Source: WRGT01 sp964450405
GTDB taxonomy: Bacteria > Spirochaetota > UBA4802 > UBA5550
DNA: 64,000 nucleotides
NCBI GenBank assembly: GCA_964450405.1
Contig: CAYVCQ010000001.1
Span: forward strand, 1-64,000
Direction of reading: 5' to 3'
Position 1 is the stretch's first letter. Each line of letters starts with the position of its first letter. Below the pieces are notes generated by a model. It saw only the letters and a program-made list of their open reading frames with translations, did not search any database and was not told the origin of the DNA. The position numbers were made by a program, and so were the translations under genes. This document shows positions 44,501-53,980 of this stretch, in pieces.

Positions 44501-45976
44501 GTGTTTAAAAAATCCGCAATCATTTCAGGAATTGTTTTACTCCTGGCAATCATCATCTTAGTTGTATATTTCTTCACAAGAGGCGTCTCAGTCGAATCAG
44601 CAATCAGGGATTTCGAAGATGGAGATTATGTTGATGCAATCATTGCTCTGAACACTTTTGTTAAAACAGCAAATTATGAGGATGGAGAAAAAATTTATTA
44701 CTATAGATGTAAATCTCTCAACACTCTTGCTGAAGAACTTGAGAGTGATTATGAAGATGAACTGAAAGATGCATCGCTTGAAAACAAGGATAAACCTGAA
44801 TTCGAAAAATATAAAAATAAAATTGAAAAAAAACTCGCTCAAATAAACAGTAAAACAGGTGGAGATCTGGAATTTATCCCTTCAGCAAAAAAAAGCAGAA
44901 TTGCTCCCAAAGGTCTATTCTACAATGAGTTTGCATCGAGGTACCGGGGTAGTCTGTTTATTGAAGATCTTGATTTTTATGAGATTAAAAAAGCGATGGC
45001 AACTGATCAGGCAAGGCTTTTTGATTACATGAGCAGGTTTTATAAAAAATATCCGGGATCAAATTATACTCCGCAGATGATATCAATTATATTCGACGCA
45101 ATAAGAGATGGAGCTGCCGGCATGGAGGCAAATTCTGAATTTCTCAAAAATATAATTTATAGCTACGCTGCAAAATATCCCACAAGCCAGGAGGTTTCCC
45201 GCCTTTACATCTCTGCAGGTGACAGTGTAAACCTCCGGAACTCACCCGGCGTAACAGGGGCTCCTGCTGGAAAAACAGTAAAAGATGAACTCCTGATACA
45301 GATTGAAAAATCGATGGATATGATGCAGGTTGGAGATACCCGTGATTACTGGTACAGAGTATCAACCCTGCGCGGAGTTAAAGGCTGGATATTCGGAAAG
45401 TTCCTGAAGCCACTGGACATTCAGAGCATTACCACTTCTAATCAGATGGAGATATGGAGTGTCGAGGATTATTTCACTGCCTGGTCCGACTCGAACACTC
45501 CGGAAAACTGGAACCATATTAAGGACGCAGATGCCAGTGCAGTAAGTTTTAAAAAACTTACTTCCGGAAATATAGTGGTGTTTAACTCAAAGGGTATAGC
45601 CAACACCGGACTTTACAGCAGATTCAACACATCACGTACTTTCAAGATAATGGTCCGCGGAAGATTTGTCTCAGGCGCACCTGTAATATTAGCAGCTTAC
45701 TCTATAGAGAAAGGGGACATGTACTCTATCAAGCTCGACTCGGAAAAAGTTGATGTAAACGGAAGAAGTATACCTATCAAAGGAACAGACTGGCATAATT
45801 ACGAACTGGCATCTGAAGATGGAAAATTTGCTTCATTCTCGATTGACGGACAGATGGTTTCAGGACGTATTCCCTCTGTCACAAATAATATATTCAGTGA
45901 TCGGGGAGTTTACATTCTCTACCAGTACGCCGGTGGTTTATCTTCCTGCGAGATTGAGTTTGTTAAGATAAAGTAA
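44501..45976 (+). CDS. membrane-anchored protein with SH3 and LamG-like domains
   Basis: The GTG start at 44501 has GAGG eight bases upstream. The 491-residue protein has an N-terminal anchor (residues 7-27), a helical region with two TPR-like pairs (to about residue 240), a bacterial SH3 domain (about 240-305; ISAGDSVNLRNSPG, then YWYRVSTLRGVKGWIFGKFL), and a C-terminal concanavalin-like beta domain (about 320-491; WHNYELASEDGKFASFSIDG). SH3b domains bind peptidoglycan or peptides, so an envelope role is likely. Related family known in spirochaetes cannot be confirmed here. Confidence 0.75.
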   Translation: MFKKSAIISGIVLLLAIIILVVYFFTRGVSVESAIRDFEDGDYVDAIIALNTFVKTANYEDGEKIYYYRCKSLNTLAEELESDYEDELKDASLENKDKPEFEKYKNKIEKKLAQINSKTGGDLEFIPSAKKSRIAPKGLFYNEFASRYRGSLFIEDLDFYEIKKAMATDQARLFDYMSRFYKKYPGSNYTPQMISIIFDAIRDGAAGMEANSEFLKNIIYSYAAKYPTSQEVSRLYISAGDSVNLRNSPGVTGAPAGKTVKDELLIQIEKSMDMMQVGDTRDYWYRVSTLRGVKGWIFGKFLKPLDIQSITTSNQMEIWSVEDYFTAWSDSNTPENWNHIKDADASAVSFKKLTSGNIVVFNSKGIANTGLYSRFNTSRTFKIMVRGRFVSGAPVILAAYSIEKGDMYSIKLDSEKVDVNGRSIPIKGTDWHNYELASEDGKFASFSIDGQMVSGRIPSVTNNIFSDRGVYILYQYAGGLSSCEIEFVKIK

Positions 45977-46111
45977 TTTACAAAAAAGTAAAAAATAACT
46001 GCTGAAAATTCAGGAAGTATATCTCACTCTCCCCGCAGAAGCGGCTGAGAGCAATTATTCAACCGGTTTATCAATAGTTAAAAAAATACAATTCAGGAGA
46101 AAAGAATTCAC

Positions 46112-46855
46112 ATGAGAAACGTAGAAAAAAAATTTTTAACAACTTTTATAATAGTTTTGTTTATCGCCATATCCACCATTGCTGATGCAGTATATCAGTC
46201 TTTACCGCAAATGGCAGCTGCCCGTGCAGGCTGGGTACAGAAATATCGTGACCAGAAAAAGTTTAATGAAAATGTCCTTTCGGCTTTTTCAGCTGTTCCA
46301 CGTGAATTCTTTGTGCCAGCTGATAAACAGGATCAGACTTATAGAGATATAAACGTCCCCATTGGATACGGCCAGACTATTACTAAAGCATGGTTTGTTG
46401 CCTACATGACAAACAAGCTTGATGTGCAGCCAACCGATAAAGTTCTTGAAATCGGTTCAGGTTCAGGATACCAGGCGTCCATACTATATCAGCTAACAAA
46501 AAAAGTTTACTCCATCGAGATTGTTGAACCTCTTGCCAATCAGGCTGCAAAGCGATGGACAGAGATGGGATACTCCGGAATAAAAGGTAAAGCCGCAGAC
46601 GGATATTTCGGATGGGCGGAACATGCACCTTTTGATAAAATTGTAGTTACTTGCGCGGCAGATCATGTACCGACATATCTTTTACAGCAGCTGAAAAACG
46701 GCGGGACAATGGTAATACCTGTTGGAAACCCCTTTGACCATCAGACACTTCTGCTCATTAAAAAAAAGGAAGACGGCAAAATCACAACAGAGCGACTCTA
46801 CTCAGTGAAGTTTGTCCCTTTTACAGGTAAAATGCTTGAAAAATTTAAAAAATAA
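46112..46855 (+). CDS. protein-L-isoaspartate methyltransferase with signal peptide
   Basis: The 247-residue protein matches the PCMT family, which repairs isoaspartyl residues using S-adenosylmethionine: VPREFFVPADKQDQTYRD, INVPIGYGQTITKAWFVAYM, the SAM loop VLEIGSGSGYQASILYQL and FDKIVVTCAADHVP. Unlike typical Pcm it starts with a clear signal peptide (MRNVEKKFLTTFIIVLFIAI, cleavage near ADA), suggesting export, although SAM is not expected outside the cytoplasm. GGAG precedes the ATG by 11 bases. The next gene starts four bases after the stop. Confidence 0.88.
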   Translation: MRNVEKKFLTTFIIVLFIAISTIADAVYQSLPQMAAARAGWVQKYRDQKKFNENVLSAFSAVPREFFVPADKQDQTYRDINVPIGYGQTITKAWFVAYMTNKLDVQPTDKVLEIGSGSGYQASILYQLTKKVYSIEIVEPLANQAAKRWTEMGYSGIKGKAADGYFGWAEHAPFDKIVVTCAADHVPTYLLQQLKNGGTMVIPVGNPFDHQTLLLIKKKEDGKITTERLYSVKFVPFTGKMLEKFKK

Positions 46856-46859
46856 CCCC

Positions 46860-49250
46860 ATGTTTCTATATCTTTCAGTATTTTTCATCTCTCTCGTTGT
46901 GTTGGGTGCCGAGATGAGCATCATACGGGTAATGAGCGTAATTAACAGCTCCTCATTTGCTTCTATGGTAATAAGTATTGCTCTTTTAGGCTTCGGCATC
47001 TCGGGAACTGTTATTACAGTCCTGCGGCGTCGCATTGAGCCATATTTAGATTTCATTCTTTTCGGATCTGCAGCGGCAACAATGTTTTTTGCATCAATAA
47101 CCCTCCCTCTTGCAGGTCTTGTTGAATTTGTACCACAGAGCCTTCATGAAGACAGCAGTCAGATATTACGCATTGGTGCTTTCTATCTGATATTCTTTCT
47201 CCCGTTTTTTGCAGGATCGTTTTTTATAAATCTTTCATTTATGAAGGCAAAGGCAGATATAGGCCGCCTCTACTTTTTCAATCTTATCGGCTCAGGAATT
47301 GGTGCGCTCGCCATACTTCTGCTTATGACAGTAATTACTCCATCTAAACTGATGCTGCCGGTGGTATTTTTTGCCATGGTTCCGGTACTACTCACAATGC
47401 CGCGTACACGCATCGGAGTTGCCATTGCATTTGCCTGCTCAGTACTATCACTGATCCCGTTTATTACAGCGCGGGATCTGCCGGTTTCGCAGTACAAAGA
47501 TATTTCATATGCCATGAAGTACCCGGATGCAAAGGTAGTTGCTACACAGCCATCTCCCTCCGGATATATTCAGGCAATTCAAAGTTCCATGTTTCGTTTT
47601 GCTCCGGGACTTTCACTCTCGAGCTACGATGTAACAACCCCGAATCAGATTGGACTTTATATAGATGGAGCTTCAGCCTCGGGCATTGCGATGCCGGTTT
47701 CAGGGGATGATGCCAAATACATCAAGCATCTCCCTTTTGCGCTTCCCTTTGCAATTAAACCATCTCCATCAGTATTAATACTCGGAGCAGGCGGAGGAAA
47801 TCCGGTACTGTTTGCTCAACACCTTGGCGCATCAAAGGTTACTGCAGTGGAACCCGACCTGCCTCTTGTAAACTTAATTCGTGATCACTTTACAGATTCT
47901 TGGAAGGGTGTATGGCAGAATCAAACTGTGAGAATGGTTAATGCTGACGGACGTTCCTTCTGTTCCTCTGATAAAGGAAAATACGATATAATTACAATTC
48001 CGGCAATGCTCTCATCAGGCATGTCTTTCTCTTCCGGATCCGGGCATGGTGAGAATTATCTTTTTACGCGAGAAGCTTTTGTCGACTACATGTCCCGGCT
48101 CAATGAAGGCGGCATGCTGAATATCTCAATGACAATGGAATCTCCTCCATGTGCACTTCTTAAACTTGAAGCTTTGGCTTTCAGTTACCTCAAAGAACGA
48201 TATCCTAAAGATTTTATGCAGCGTGTAATTTTTATGCGTGGCATGGATTGGGGGATGGTACTTCTTAAAAATGGTGTCTTTACCCCTGATGAAATTGCAG
48301 GAATAAAGAAGTTTAACGATACTCTTTCTGCTGATTTCAGCTGGTATCCAGGTATAATCGAGAGCGAACTTAACAGTTATAACCTGATAGACGATGAACT
48401 CTATTACAAGCTGGCCTGCGCATATCTCGAAAACAACGAGAAAGATTTTATAAACTCCTATGCCTTTGTTATTGAACCTCCAACTGATAACAAGCCATTC
48501 TTCCGCCATAATCTAAGACTGTCGGCGGTTCCAAGACTTTTTAATTATAACAGCGATATTGAACCGCTTCCATTTTCTGAATGGGGATATCTTGTAAGCT
48601 GGGCAACCCTCTTCCAGGGAATACTCTTCGGATTTATTGTTATCCTTATACCGGTGTTTGCACCGGGAGTCCGTTTTCTCCGCGAGAAAGGAAAAACAAC
48701 AGTAATCGCATACTTCTCAATGCTTGGCCTTGGATTCATGCTTGTGGAGATGTCGGTAATTCAAAAACTCACACTGGTTATCGCCAATCCGCTCTTCAGT
48801 GTTGCAATAGTTATATCCTCCATACTTATCTTTTCCGGACTTGGCGCAAGATTTAGTTCAAGATTTAAAAGCAATCCAGTGCGCGGAATAACTATTGCTG
48901 TTGCCGGTATCACATTAGGAATGATACTCAACGTTGCAGTCTTTGCTCTTTTCACAAAAAGTTTTCTTTCACTACCAGCGGCCGCACGAATAATCATAGC
49001 TGTGATTTCACTTATACCAGTCGGTTTTTTTATGGGGATGCCTTTCCCTCTAGGGCTGCAGGTATTGAGTGACCGCAAAGAGGCTTTTATGCCATGGGCT
49101 CTTGCAGTAAACGGATCTGTCTCGGTATTTGCCGCTGTACTTACAAATATCCTTTCTATGCATCTTGGATTTGCAATTGTCGCTGTTATTGCCATAGGTT
49201 GTTACTGTATTGCTCTGGCAGCTTTTCCTGGCAGATGGATAAGCGAATAA
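46860..49250 (+). CDS. polytopic membrane spermidine-synthase-like protein
   Basis: From the ATG at 46860 the product has 796 residues. An N-terminal set of about six or seven helices (to about 210) is followed by a Rossmann domain of the spermidine synthase type (about 290-420; SVLILGAGGGNPVLFAQHLG and VTAVEPDLPLVNLI) and a C-terminal set of about six helices (580-796). It lacks obvious polyamine-site residues, so enzymatic activity is uncertain. It begins four bases after the exported methyltransferase gene and has no clear binding site of its own; translation is probably coupled. Confidence 0.8.
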   Translation: MFLYLSVFFISLVVLGAEMSIIRVMSVINSSSFASMVISIALLGFGISGTVITVLRRRIEPYLDFILFGSAAATMFFASITLPLAGLVEFVPQSLHEDSSQILRIGAFYLIFFLPFFAGSFFINLSFMKAKADIGRLYFFNLIGSGIGALAILLLMTVITPSKLMLPVVFFAMVPVLLTMPRTRIGVAIAFACSVLSLIPFITARDLPVSQYKDISYAMKYPDAKVVATQPSPSGYIQAIQSSMFRFAPGLSLSSYDVTTPNQIGLYIDGASASGIAMPVSGDDAKYIKHLPFALPFAIKPSPSVLILGAGGGNPVLFAQHLGASKVTAVEPDLPLVNLIRDHFTDSWKGVWQNQTVRMVNADGRSFCSSDKGKYDIITIPAMLSSGMSFSSGSGHGENYLFTREAFVDYMSRLNEGGMLNISMTMESPPCALLKLEALAFSYLKERYPKDFMQRVIFMRGMDWGMVLLKNGVFTPDEIAGIKKFNDTLSADFSWYPGIIESELNSYNLIDDELYYKLACAYLENNEKDFINSYAFVIEPPTDNKPFFRHNLRLSAVPRLFNYNSDIEPLPFSEWGYLVSWATLFQGILFGFIVILIPVFAPGVRFLREKGKTTVIAYFSMLGLGFMLVEMSVIQKLTLVIANPLFSVAIVISSILIFSGLGARFSSRFKSNPVRGITIAVAGITLGMILNVAVFALFTKSFLSLPAAARIIIAVISLIPVGFFMGMPFPLGLQVLSDRKEAFMPWALAVNGSVSVFAAVLTNILSMHLGFAIVAVIAIGCYCIALAAFPGRWISE

Positions 49251-49295
49251 AAAGAGAATGGATAAGAGAATAATATTTATGATAGGCCGGTGACC

Positions 49296-50072
49296 ATGAA
49301 TTTATCAAAAATAAGCAGTGATACAAAATGCTGCAAAACAGCATTACCTTTTTTTTTAAAGGGAGGCGCAACTGCTATTCTTGCTGTTCATGGTTATAAT
49401 GGATATTCAACAGATCTTCTTTATGTCGGAAAGATGCTGAATCAGCAGGGGTTTACTGTTTCTATTCCGCGTCTCCCCGGCCACGGCACCAATGCATCAG
49501 ATTTTCATGAAACAGGCAGTGATGACTGGCTCAGACATATTACTGACTGTTATTTCAATTTAAGAGCTGAGTATAAAACAGTATATCTCCTCGGTTTTTC
49601 CATGGGGGGATTACTGGCTCTTCAGCTTGCATCACGGTTCAATATTGAACGAATGGCATTGATCTCACCTTCAATTATCAATACCAAATGGACAATTAAA
49701 CTCACTCCATATTTGAAATACTTTATTAAAAAACAGGAACGGGACTGGAACGATAAATCACCGGATCCGGATAGAATTTTTCTCGCCAATGAATACTGGA
49801 AATGGCATTATATTAAAATGGGAGCCGAACTCTTAAAACTCCAGAATCGCACAAAAAAAATACTCCCTCTTGTTTCATGTGACACAATGATAATTGTATC
49901 AGAAAAAGATGAAGCAGTTCCTGTGAGAGCAGCGGATTTTATATTCGAGCGAATATCATCCTCTACAAAAAAAACTTTAATACTGGATAACAGCCCGCAT
50001 GTTTCAACTCTTGGACCGGAGAAAAAGTTAATAGTGGAGTATCTTGTAAAATGGTTTAAGAAAAAAATGTAA
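49296..50072 (+). CDS. alpha/beta hydrolase, carboxylesterase type
   Basis: The start is the ATG at 49296 or the GTG two codons earlier; the product has about 258 residues. It is a serine hydrolase: oxyanion segment AVHGYNGYSTDLLYVG, nucleophile elbow GFSMGGLLAL, acid in VSEKDEAVPV and catalytic His in DNSPHVSTL. It resembles Est30-type carboxylesterases and monoacylglycerol lipases. It follows the membrane protein gene by 45 bases on the same strand and may be the third member of that operon. No signal peptide is visible. Confidence 0.85.
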   Translation: MNLSKISSDTKCCKTALPFFLKGGATAILAVHGYNGYSTDLLYVGKMLNQQGFTVSIPRLPGHGTNASDFHETGSDDWLRHITDCYFNLRAEYKTVYLLGFSMGGLLALQLASRFNIERMALISPSIINTKWTIKLTPYLKYFIKKQERDWNDKSPDPDRIFLANEYWKWHYIKMGAELLKLQNRTKKILPLVSCDTMIIVSEKDEAVPVRAADFIFERISSSTKKTLILDNSPHVSTLGPEKKLIVEYLVKWFKKKM

Positions 50073-50102
50073 CTACTTAGAAACCGCAGGCAATTATTGC
50101 AA

Positions 50103-50124
50103 CCCCACACCTTCGGCGTGGTGG
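50103..50124. repeat. short CTTCG-loop palindrome
   Basis: CCCCACACC and GGCGTGGTGG pair around TTC. It is preceded by GGCAATTATTG, a context shared with the copy at 58860. Confidence 0.55.
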
Positions 50125-50159
50125 AAACATATTTCACTACCAGTTTACGATTAAAGCGA

Positions 50160-50317
50160 TTAACGATTGAATTAAACCACTGTGTCATCTTCGCGAAGGC
50201 GGAGATCCATTTTTACGTTAACATAAGTGCGATATAATCCATGGATTCCCGTCTGCACGGGAATGACAAAAAGTCTAATTTAAAAAAATGATCTAATTCA
50301 ATCGTTAAATGCTATAG
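50160..50317. repeat. palindromic element with 15-base outer arms
   Basis: Outer arms TTAACGATTGAATTA (50160-50174) and 50294-50308 are exactly complementary. Inner arms begin TGTCAT (50183) and end ATGACA (50268). The right flank, read as complement (50317-50291), matches 18540-18564 in 24 of 25 bases. It lies between convergent genes. Confidence 0.75.
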
Positions 50318-50340
50318 TTATAAAAGGTACGGGTTAAAAT

Positions 50341-51075
50341 TCACTGTTTACTTATTTTTTTTAATATCCGTGGAACGTCATCGGTAATTATTATATCTGA
50401 AATACCGGCAATCATATCAAACTGTCTGCCGGTATTCACCGTCCAGAATATGATCTTCTTTTTAAAAATTTTTAAAAGCCATATCGCGAAGTAAACGATA
50501 TATTTATTGATATAATCGAAAATCTCAATGGGCAGATTTAAATACTCAGGTTTTATTTTACGTATTCGACTGATGATCTCGGTAATCCCCAGACCAAGGT
50601 GTTTTTCTCCAAGCAGCATTCCTATGGTCACCTGACGCTCTTTAAAGTACGGAAGCAATTTATGTTCGAAGGATGAAACAATCAGATTTTTTTTATCAAG
50701 ATGCTTAAGCAGCATATCGCATATCGCCGGGCAATCATCGACGGTAAGAGTTTCCTCTTTCAATTCTATATTTATAATTTTGTCTCCAGGGAGAGATTTT
50801 AAAAACTCTTCAAGTTCGGGAATTTTCTGATTCTCTCCCAGATCAGCTTTTTTTAATTCCTTCAATTTCATGTCCGAAATATTTCCGCTTTGATCGGAGA
50901 CATTATCAATTACATCGTCATGAATTATAACATAGTACCCGTCACTGCTTTTCTGCACGTCGCATTCTAACCCATGAGCCCCGGCCTCAAAAGCTCCTCT
51001 GAAGGCCAGCAGGGTATTCTCCGGATATTTTGCGCGATAGCCCCTATGACCAAGAACCTTAATATCTTTAGTCAA
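50341..51075 (-). CDS. glycerophosphodiester phosphodiesterase
   Basis: The start is best placed at the TTG at 51075, which has GGAG about eight bases upstream and overlaps the stop region of the transporter gene; 244 residues result. The enzyme cleaves glycerophosphodiesters to glycerol 3-phosphate and an alcohol. Motifs: GHRGYRAKYPENTLLAF, GLECDVQKSSDGYYVIIHDD with the metal ligands, INIELKEE and IIFWTVN. No signal peptide is seen, so it is cytoplasmic (UgpQ-like). Overlap with the transporter gene suggests the latter brings in its substrate. Confidence 0.92.
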   Translation of the reverse strand: MTKDIKVLGHRGYRAKYPENTLLAFRGAFEAGAHGLECDVQKSSDGYYVIIHDDVIDNVSDQSGNISDMKLKELKKADLGENQKIPELEEFLKSLPGDKIINIELKEETLTVDDCPAICDMLLKHLDKKNLIVSSFEHKLLPYFKERQVTIGMLLGEKHLGLGITEIISRIRKIKPEYLNLPIEIFDYINKYIVYFAIWLLKIFKKKIIFWTVNTGRQFDMIAGISDIIITDDVPRILKKISKQ

Positions 51076-52330
51076 CAGCCTCTCCTCTCTTAACAAACTG
51101 CATTATTATTAAAGATAAAACAAAGAAAAAGGCCGAGCAAAACAGAATCGAAAGATATCCCGCAGGTCTTAAACCACCTGCAGTGAAAACATCAATCCCG
51201 AAACCGGACAATGGAGGTGCTACAATATTTGCCGCCTGAGAGGAAAAGTAATAAAGCCCTGTATACCCGCCAAGTTTAGCCGGCGTTGTCATATCTACTA
51301 CCATAGGAAGTGAGTTGACATTGATAAAAGCCCAGGCGCATCCTGCAAGTGAAAACAATACAGCAAGAGCAAGAAAGGTCTTGAAGAAAGTTGCAACTAC
51401 AAGCAGAATTGCAAGAACCAGAAGACCGGCTCTGATGGTTTTATTCCTGCTGAACTTTGTACCAATAAGCCCTGCCGGAATTGCAGCTATTATAAAAAAA
51501 AGTGAGTAGAACCCGAGAATCATAGCTCCGGTACTCTCCTTGAGGCCGAGATAAAATTTTGCATAACTTGTAAAAAAAGTCTCTATGGTATTAAAACCGA
51601 TAAACCAGCAGAATATTGCAATTAGAACTGCCAGCAGACTCTTCTCTCCTTCAATTACATCCTTCATATTATCAAGCAGTTCATAAAATGATTTTTTTAA
51701 TGAGACCGATTCTACAACTCCATTTACTTCCTGCGTGTAGCAGTCATCTTTAATAAAGACAACAACAAGCATACATGCAAAAAACATAAAGAGTCCGGCT
51801 GCAATAAACGGATAGGATACATTTTTATCATAAAGAACTTTTCCTCCGAAATAAACCATTAATGCACCAGCTCCGCCCATAAAATTTATAATTCCATTTG
51901 CGTAGCTTCTGAATTTGGATGGAGTTATATCCGGCATCAGCGCTATAACAGGAGTTCTATAAAGAGCCATGGAAAGGTTCATGCAGATTACAGTAAGCAT
52001 CATTAGTGCAAGATTCTGCATCATATTGACATAAGGAATCATAATAAAAAAGATCATTGCAAGCGGAGCACCCACAAGTATATAAGGTCTTCTTTTGCCA
52101 ATCCTGGTATTTGTACTATCGCTTAATGCCCCGAGAAACGGGAGAAGAAGTATTGCAAAAACATTATCAATTGTCATGATGGCTCCCACGGCAGAGAAAG
52201 AAAGATTGAATGTTTTTTTAAGAAAGATAGGTAAGTAAGCATTATACATCGCCCAGATCATTGATACTCCCAGGAAACCGAAACCAAGAAGAAATGTTTT
52301 ACTCCTGCTGAACTCAAGTTTTTTTTCCAT
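51068..52330 (-). CDS. MFS transporter, GPH/SLC45-like
   Basis: The 420-residue protein has twelve hydrophobic segments and the pattern of sugar:cation symporters: WAMYNAYLPIFLKKTF, the loop motif LGALSDSTNTRIGKRRPYIL and the second-half equivalent GLIGTKFSRNKTIRAG. Substrate cannot be read from the sequence; coupling to the phosphodiesterase hints at a glycerophospho-compound or its alcohol, and this is an inference. The last four codons overlap the TTG start of the phosphodiesterase gene. Confidence 0.85.
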   Translation of the reverse strand: MEKKLEFSRSKTFLLGFGFLGVSMIWAMYNAYLPIFLKKTFNLSFSAVGAIMTIDNVFAILLLPFLGALSDSTNTRIGKRRPYILVGAPLAMIFFIMIPYVNMMQNLALMMLTVICMNLSMALYRTPVIALMPDITPSKFRSYANGIINFMGGAGALMVYFGGKVLYDKNVSYPFIAAGLFMFFACMLVVVFIKDDCYTQEVNGVVESVSLKKSFYELLDNMKDVIEGEKSLLAVLIAIFCWFIGFNTIETFFTSYAKFYLGLKESTGAMILGFYSLFFIIAAIPAGLIGTKFSRNKTIRAGLLVLAILLVVATFFKTFLALAVLFSLAGCAWAFINVNSLPMVVDMTTPAKLGGYTGLYYFSSQAANIVAPPLSGFGIDVFTAGGLRPAGYLSILFCSAFFFVLSLIIMQFVKRGEAVD

Positions 52331-52532
52331 AACTTATCTCCTTAGTTTCTGTATTTGAATATCACGATGACTTCAGTAACTGTTTAAAAACTGGTTGTGA
52401 AATTTTTAATCTCCCATATACTCAAAAGGAGTAAGCCATAATCTTTTTTTGACAGTAATCACTTTTTTAAAATTAAATTATTCTAATCTTATTCAGCAAA
52501 AAATCAATTCTTTTTTATTATTGAACCCGTTC

Positions 52533-53681
52533 TCATTTATTTAAATTCCATCGTAGAGCTTTTCTAATAATCCGGCCCAATCTCCATACAGGTTTATTAC
52601 TCATAATTTTTTCCTGCATTTCTACAAAATCAACAGGAGGTATAAAGTTTTCTTTATTTCTCTCCAGCCTCAACGCATCTGCTTTGCATACAACAACGCA
52701 GTTCCCGCAGCCGATACATTTTTTATTCCGTATGGAAACCTTTTTCTTTTTTTTATCAGGAATAATCGCATCGACCTGACAGCTTTTAATGCAGAGCCGG
52801 CACCCTTTGCATTTATCTGAATCCAGTACAGCATGAAAGTTTGATGACCAGAAATTTATAGGATTAACAAGAATTTTATGAATACCGAGTATTTCACAGC
52901 AGCAGCCGCAGCACGCACAGATAACCTCGGGATGCTGCATATTATATGTCTGCAGTACCAGCCCTTCATTTTGATTTTGTCTCATGATTTCCAGAGCTTC
53001 TTTTTTATCGATTCCTCTACCATGCCGGTATTTCTGCATCAGCACTGCAAGATCGCCAAAGAGCATGCATGTCTCTTCTCTACCGGTTTGTGAACATGGC
53101 TCACCGATGATTTTTTTTCTTTTACGGCAGGTACATTCAATAATCGATATAGGACCGTCAGAGTTTTCCACCAGGCTGATGATATTGTCGTACTGTAAGA
53201 TATGGTGCCGTGTTTCAATACTTTTTTCAATTGGTATAGTCCTCATCTGCATAACTTCAGTACTGATAAAAGAAAGACCATGCTGAATCGAATGAGCATA
53301 TTCATCATATGCTTTCACATATTCAGAATCCATTTCGAAAACTTTACCTTCATACATTCCCACAACAAGCGGCAGTAAACAATAGTATAGAACACCCTGT
53401 TTTTCCTTCTGCATAATGCACAACTTTGAGCTCATAACATCTAGAAATGATTTCAACTGTACAAGTGAGTATCTGTTATTTTCAATGCGCGCATGTATAA
53501 CCTCTACCGGTTCGTACCGATAGGACATTCCCATTGCAATCCGCGCCTCATCCTCTGTGAAGTGATGTATCAGAAGCCTTAAATCTGATCCAGATTTTTC
53601 TGCGGGAAAACCAACAGGCTGTTTATCAAGATGTTTCTGGAGGTTCCTGTATAACTGCTGGTTGTTAATTTGATATTTCAA
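52533..53681 (-). CDS. 4Fe-4S dicluster-type protein with cysteine-rich centre
   Basis: The start is a TTG at 53681 with GGGGG five bases upstream; the product has 382 residues. A typical two-cluster ferredoxin domain is near the C-terminus (CKGCRLCIKSCQVDAI and CIGCGNCVVVCKADAL). Two further cysteine groups precede it: ECTCRKRKKIIGEPC and CACCGCCCEIL. The N-terminal region (1-150) is helical with no known domain. Proteins of this kind appear in anaerobes as electron-transfer partners of unknown enzymes. It is monocistronic. Confidence 0.75.
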   Translation of the reverse strand: MKYQINNQQLYRNLQKHLDKQPVGFPAEKSGSDLRLLIHHFTEDEARIAMGMSYRYEPVEVIHARIENNRYSLVQLKSFLDVMSSKLCIMQKEKQGVLYYCLLPLVVGMYEGKVFEMDSEYVKAYDEYAHSIQHGLSFISTEVMQMRTIPIEKSIETRHHILQYDNIISLVENSDGPISIIECTCRKRKKIIGEPCSQTGREETCMLFGDLAVLMQKYRHGRGIDKKEALEIMRQNQNEGLVLQTYNMQHPEVICACCGCCCEILGIHKILVNPINFWSSNFHAVLDSDKCKGCRLCIKSCQVDAIIPDKKKKKVSIRNKKCIGCGNCVVVCKADALRLERNKENFIPPVDFVEMQEKIMSNKPVWRLGRIIRKALRWNLNK

Positions 53682-53802
53682 GTTTCCCCCTGCGGAAGAT
53701 TAGAGTTTTATCTAAATAATTTATAGGTAAATTATTATAGTGATGTTTTTCAATAAGGCTCTTTTAGGAATGTCGGGATAATAATTAATTTAATTCAAAC
53801 CT

Positions 53803-53977
53803 TCCTGCCCCCCTATCCCCGATCGGTTGCACCGGGTATATCAGTTATATCGATGCTGGTGTTATTCTTATCATTTCTGTTACAATTGTTATGATTCATA
53901 AATTCACTAATAATTTCTCTCTTGCGCGCCCCCGCCGGGGGACAGGGGGATATAGACAATGTACTAATTCATTCGTA
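53803..53977. repeat. probable decayed palindromic element
   Basis: CTGCCCCCCTATCCCC near the left and CCCCCGCCGGGGGACAGGGGGATA near the right (53930-53952) are imperfectly complementary. The right flank CTAATTCATTCGTAAAACT matches the outer-end consensus of the TGTCATTCC family. It fills most of the 299-base gap between two minus-strand genes. Confidence 0.4.
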
Positions 53978-53980
53978 AAA

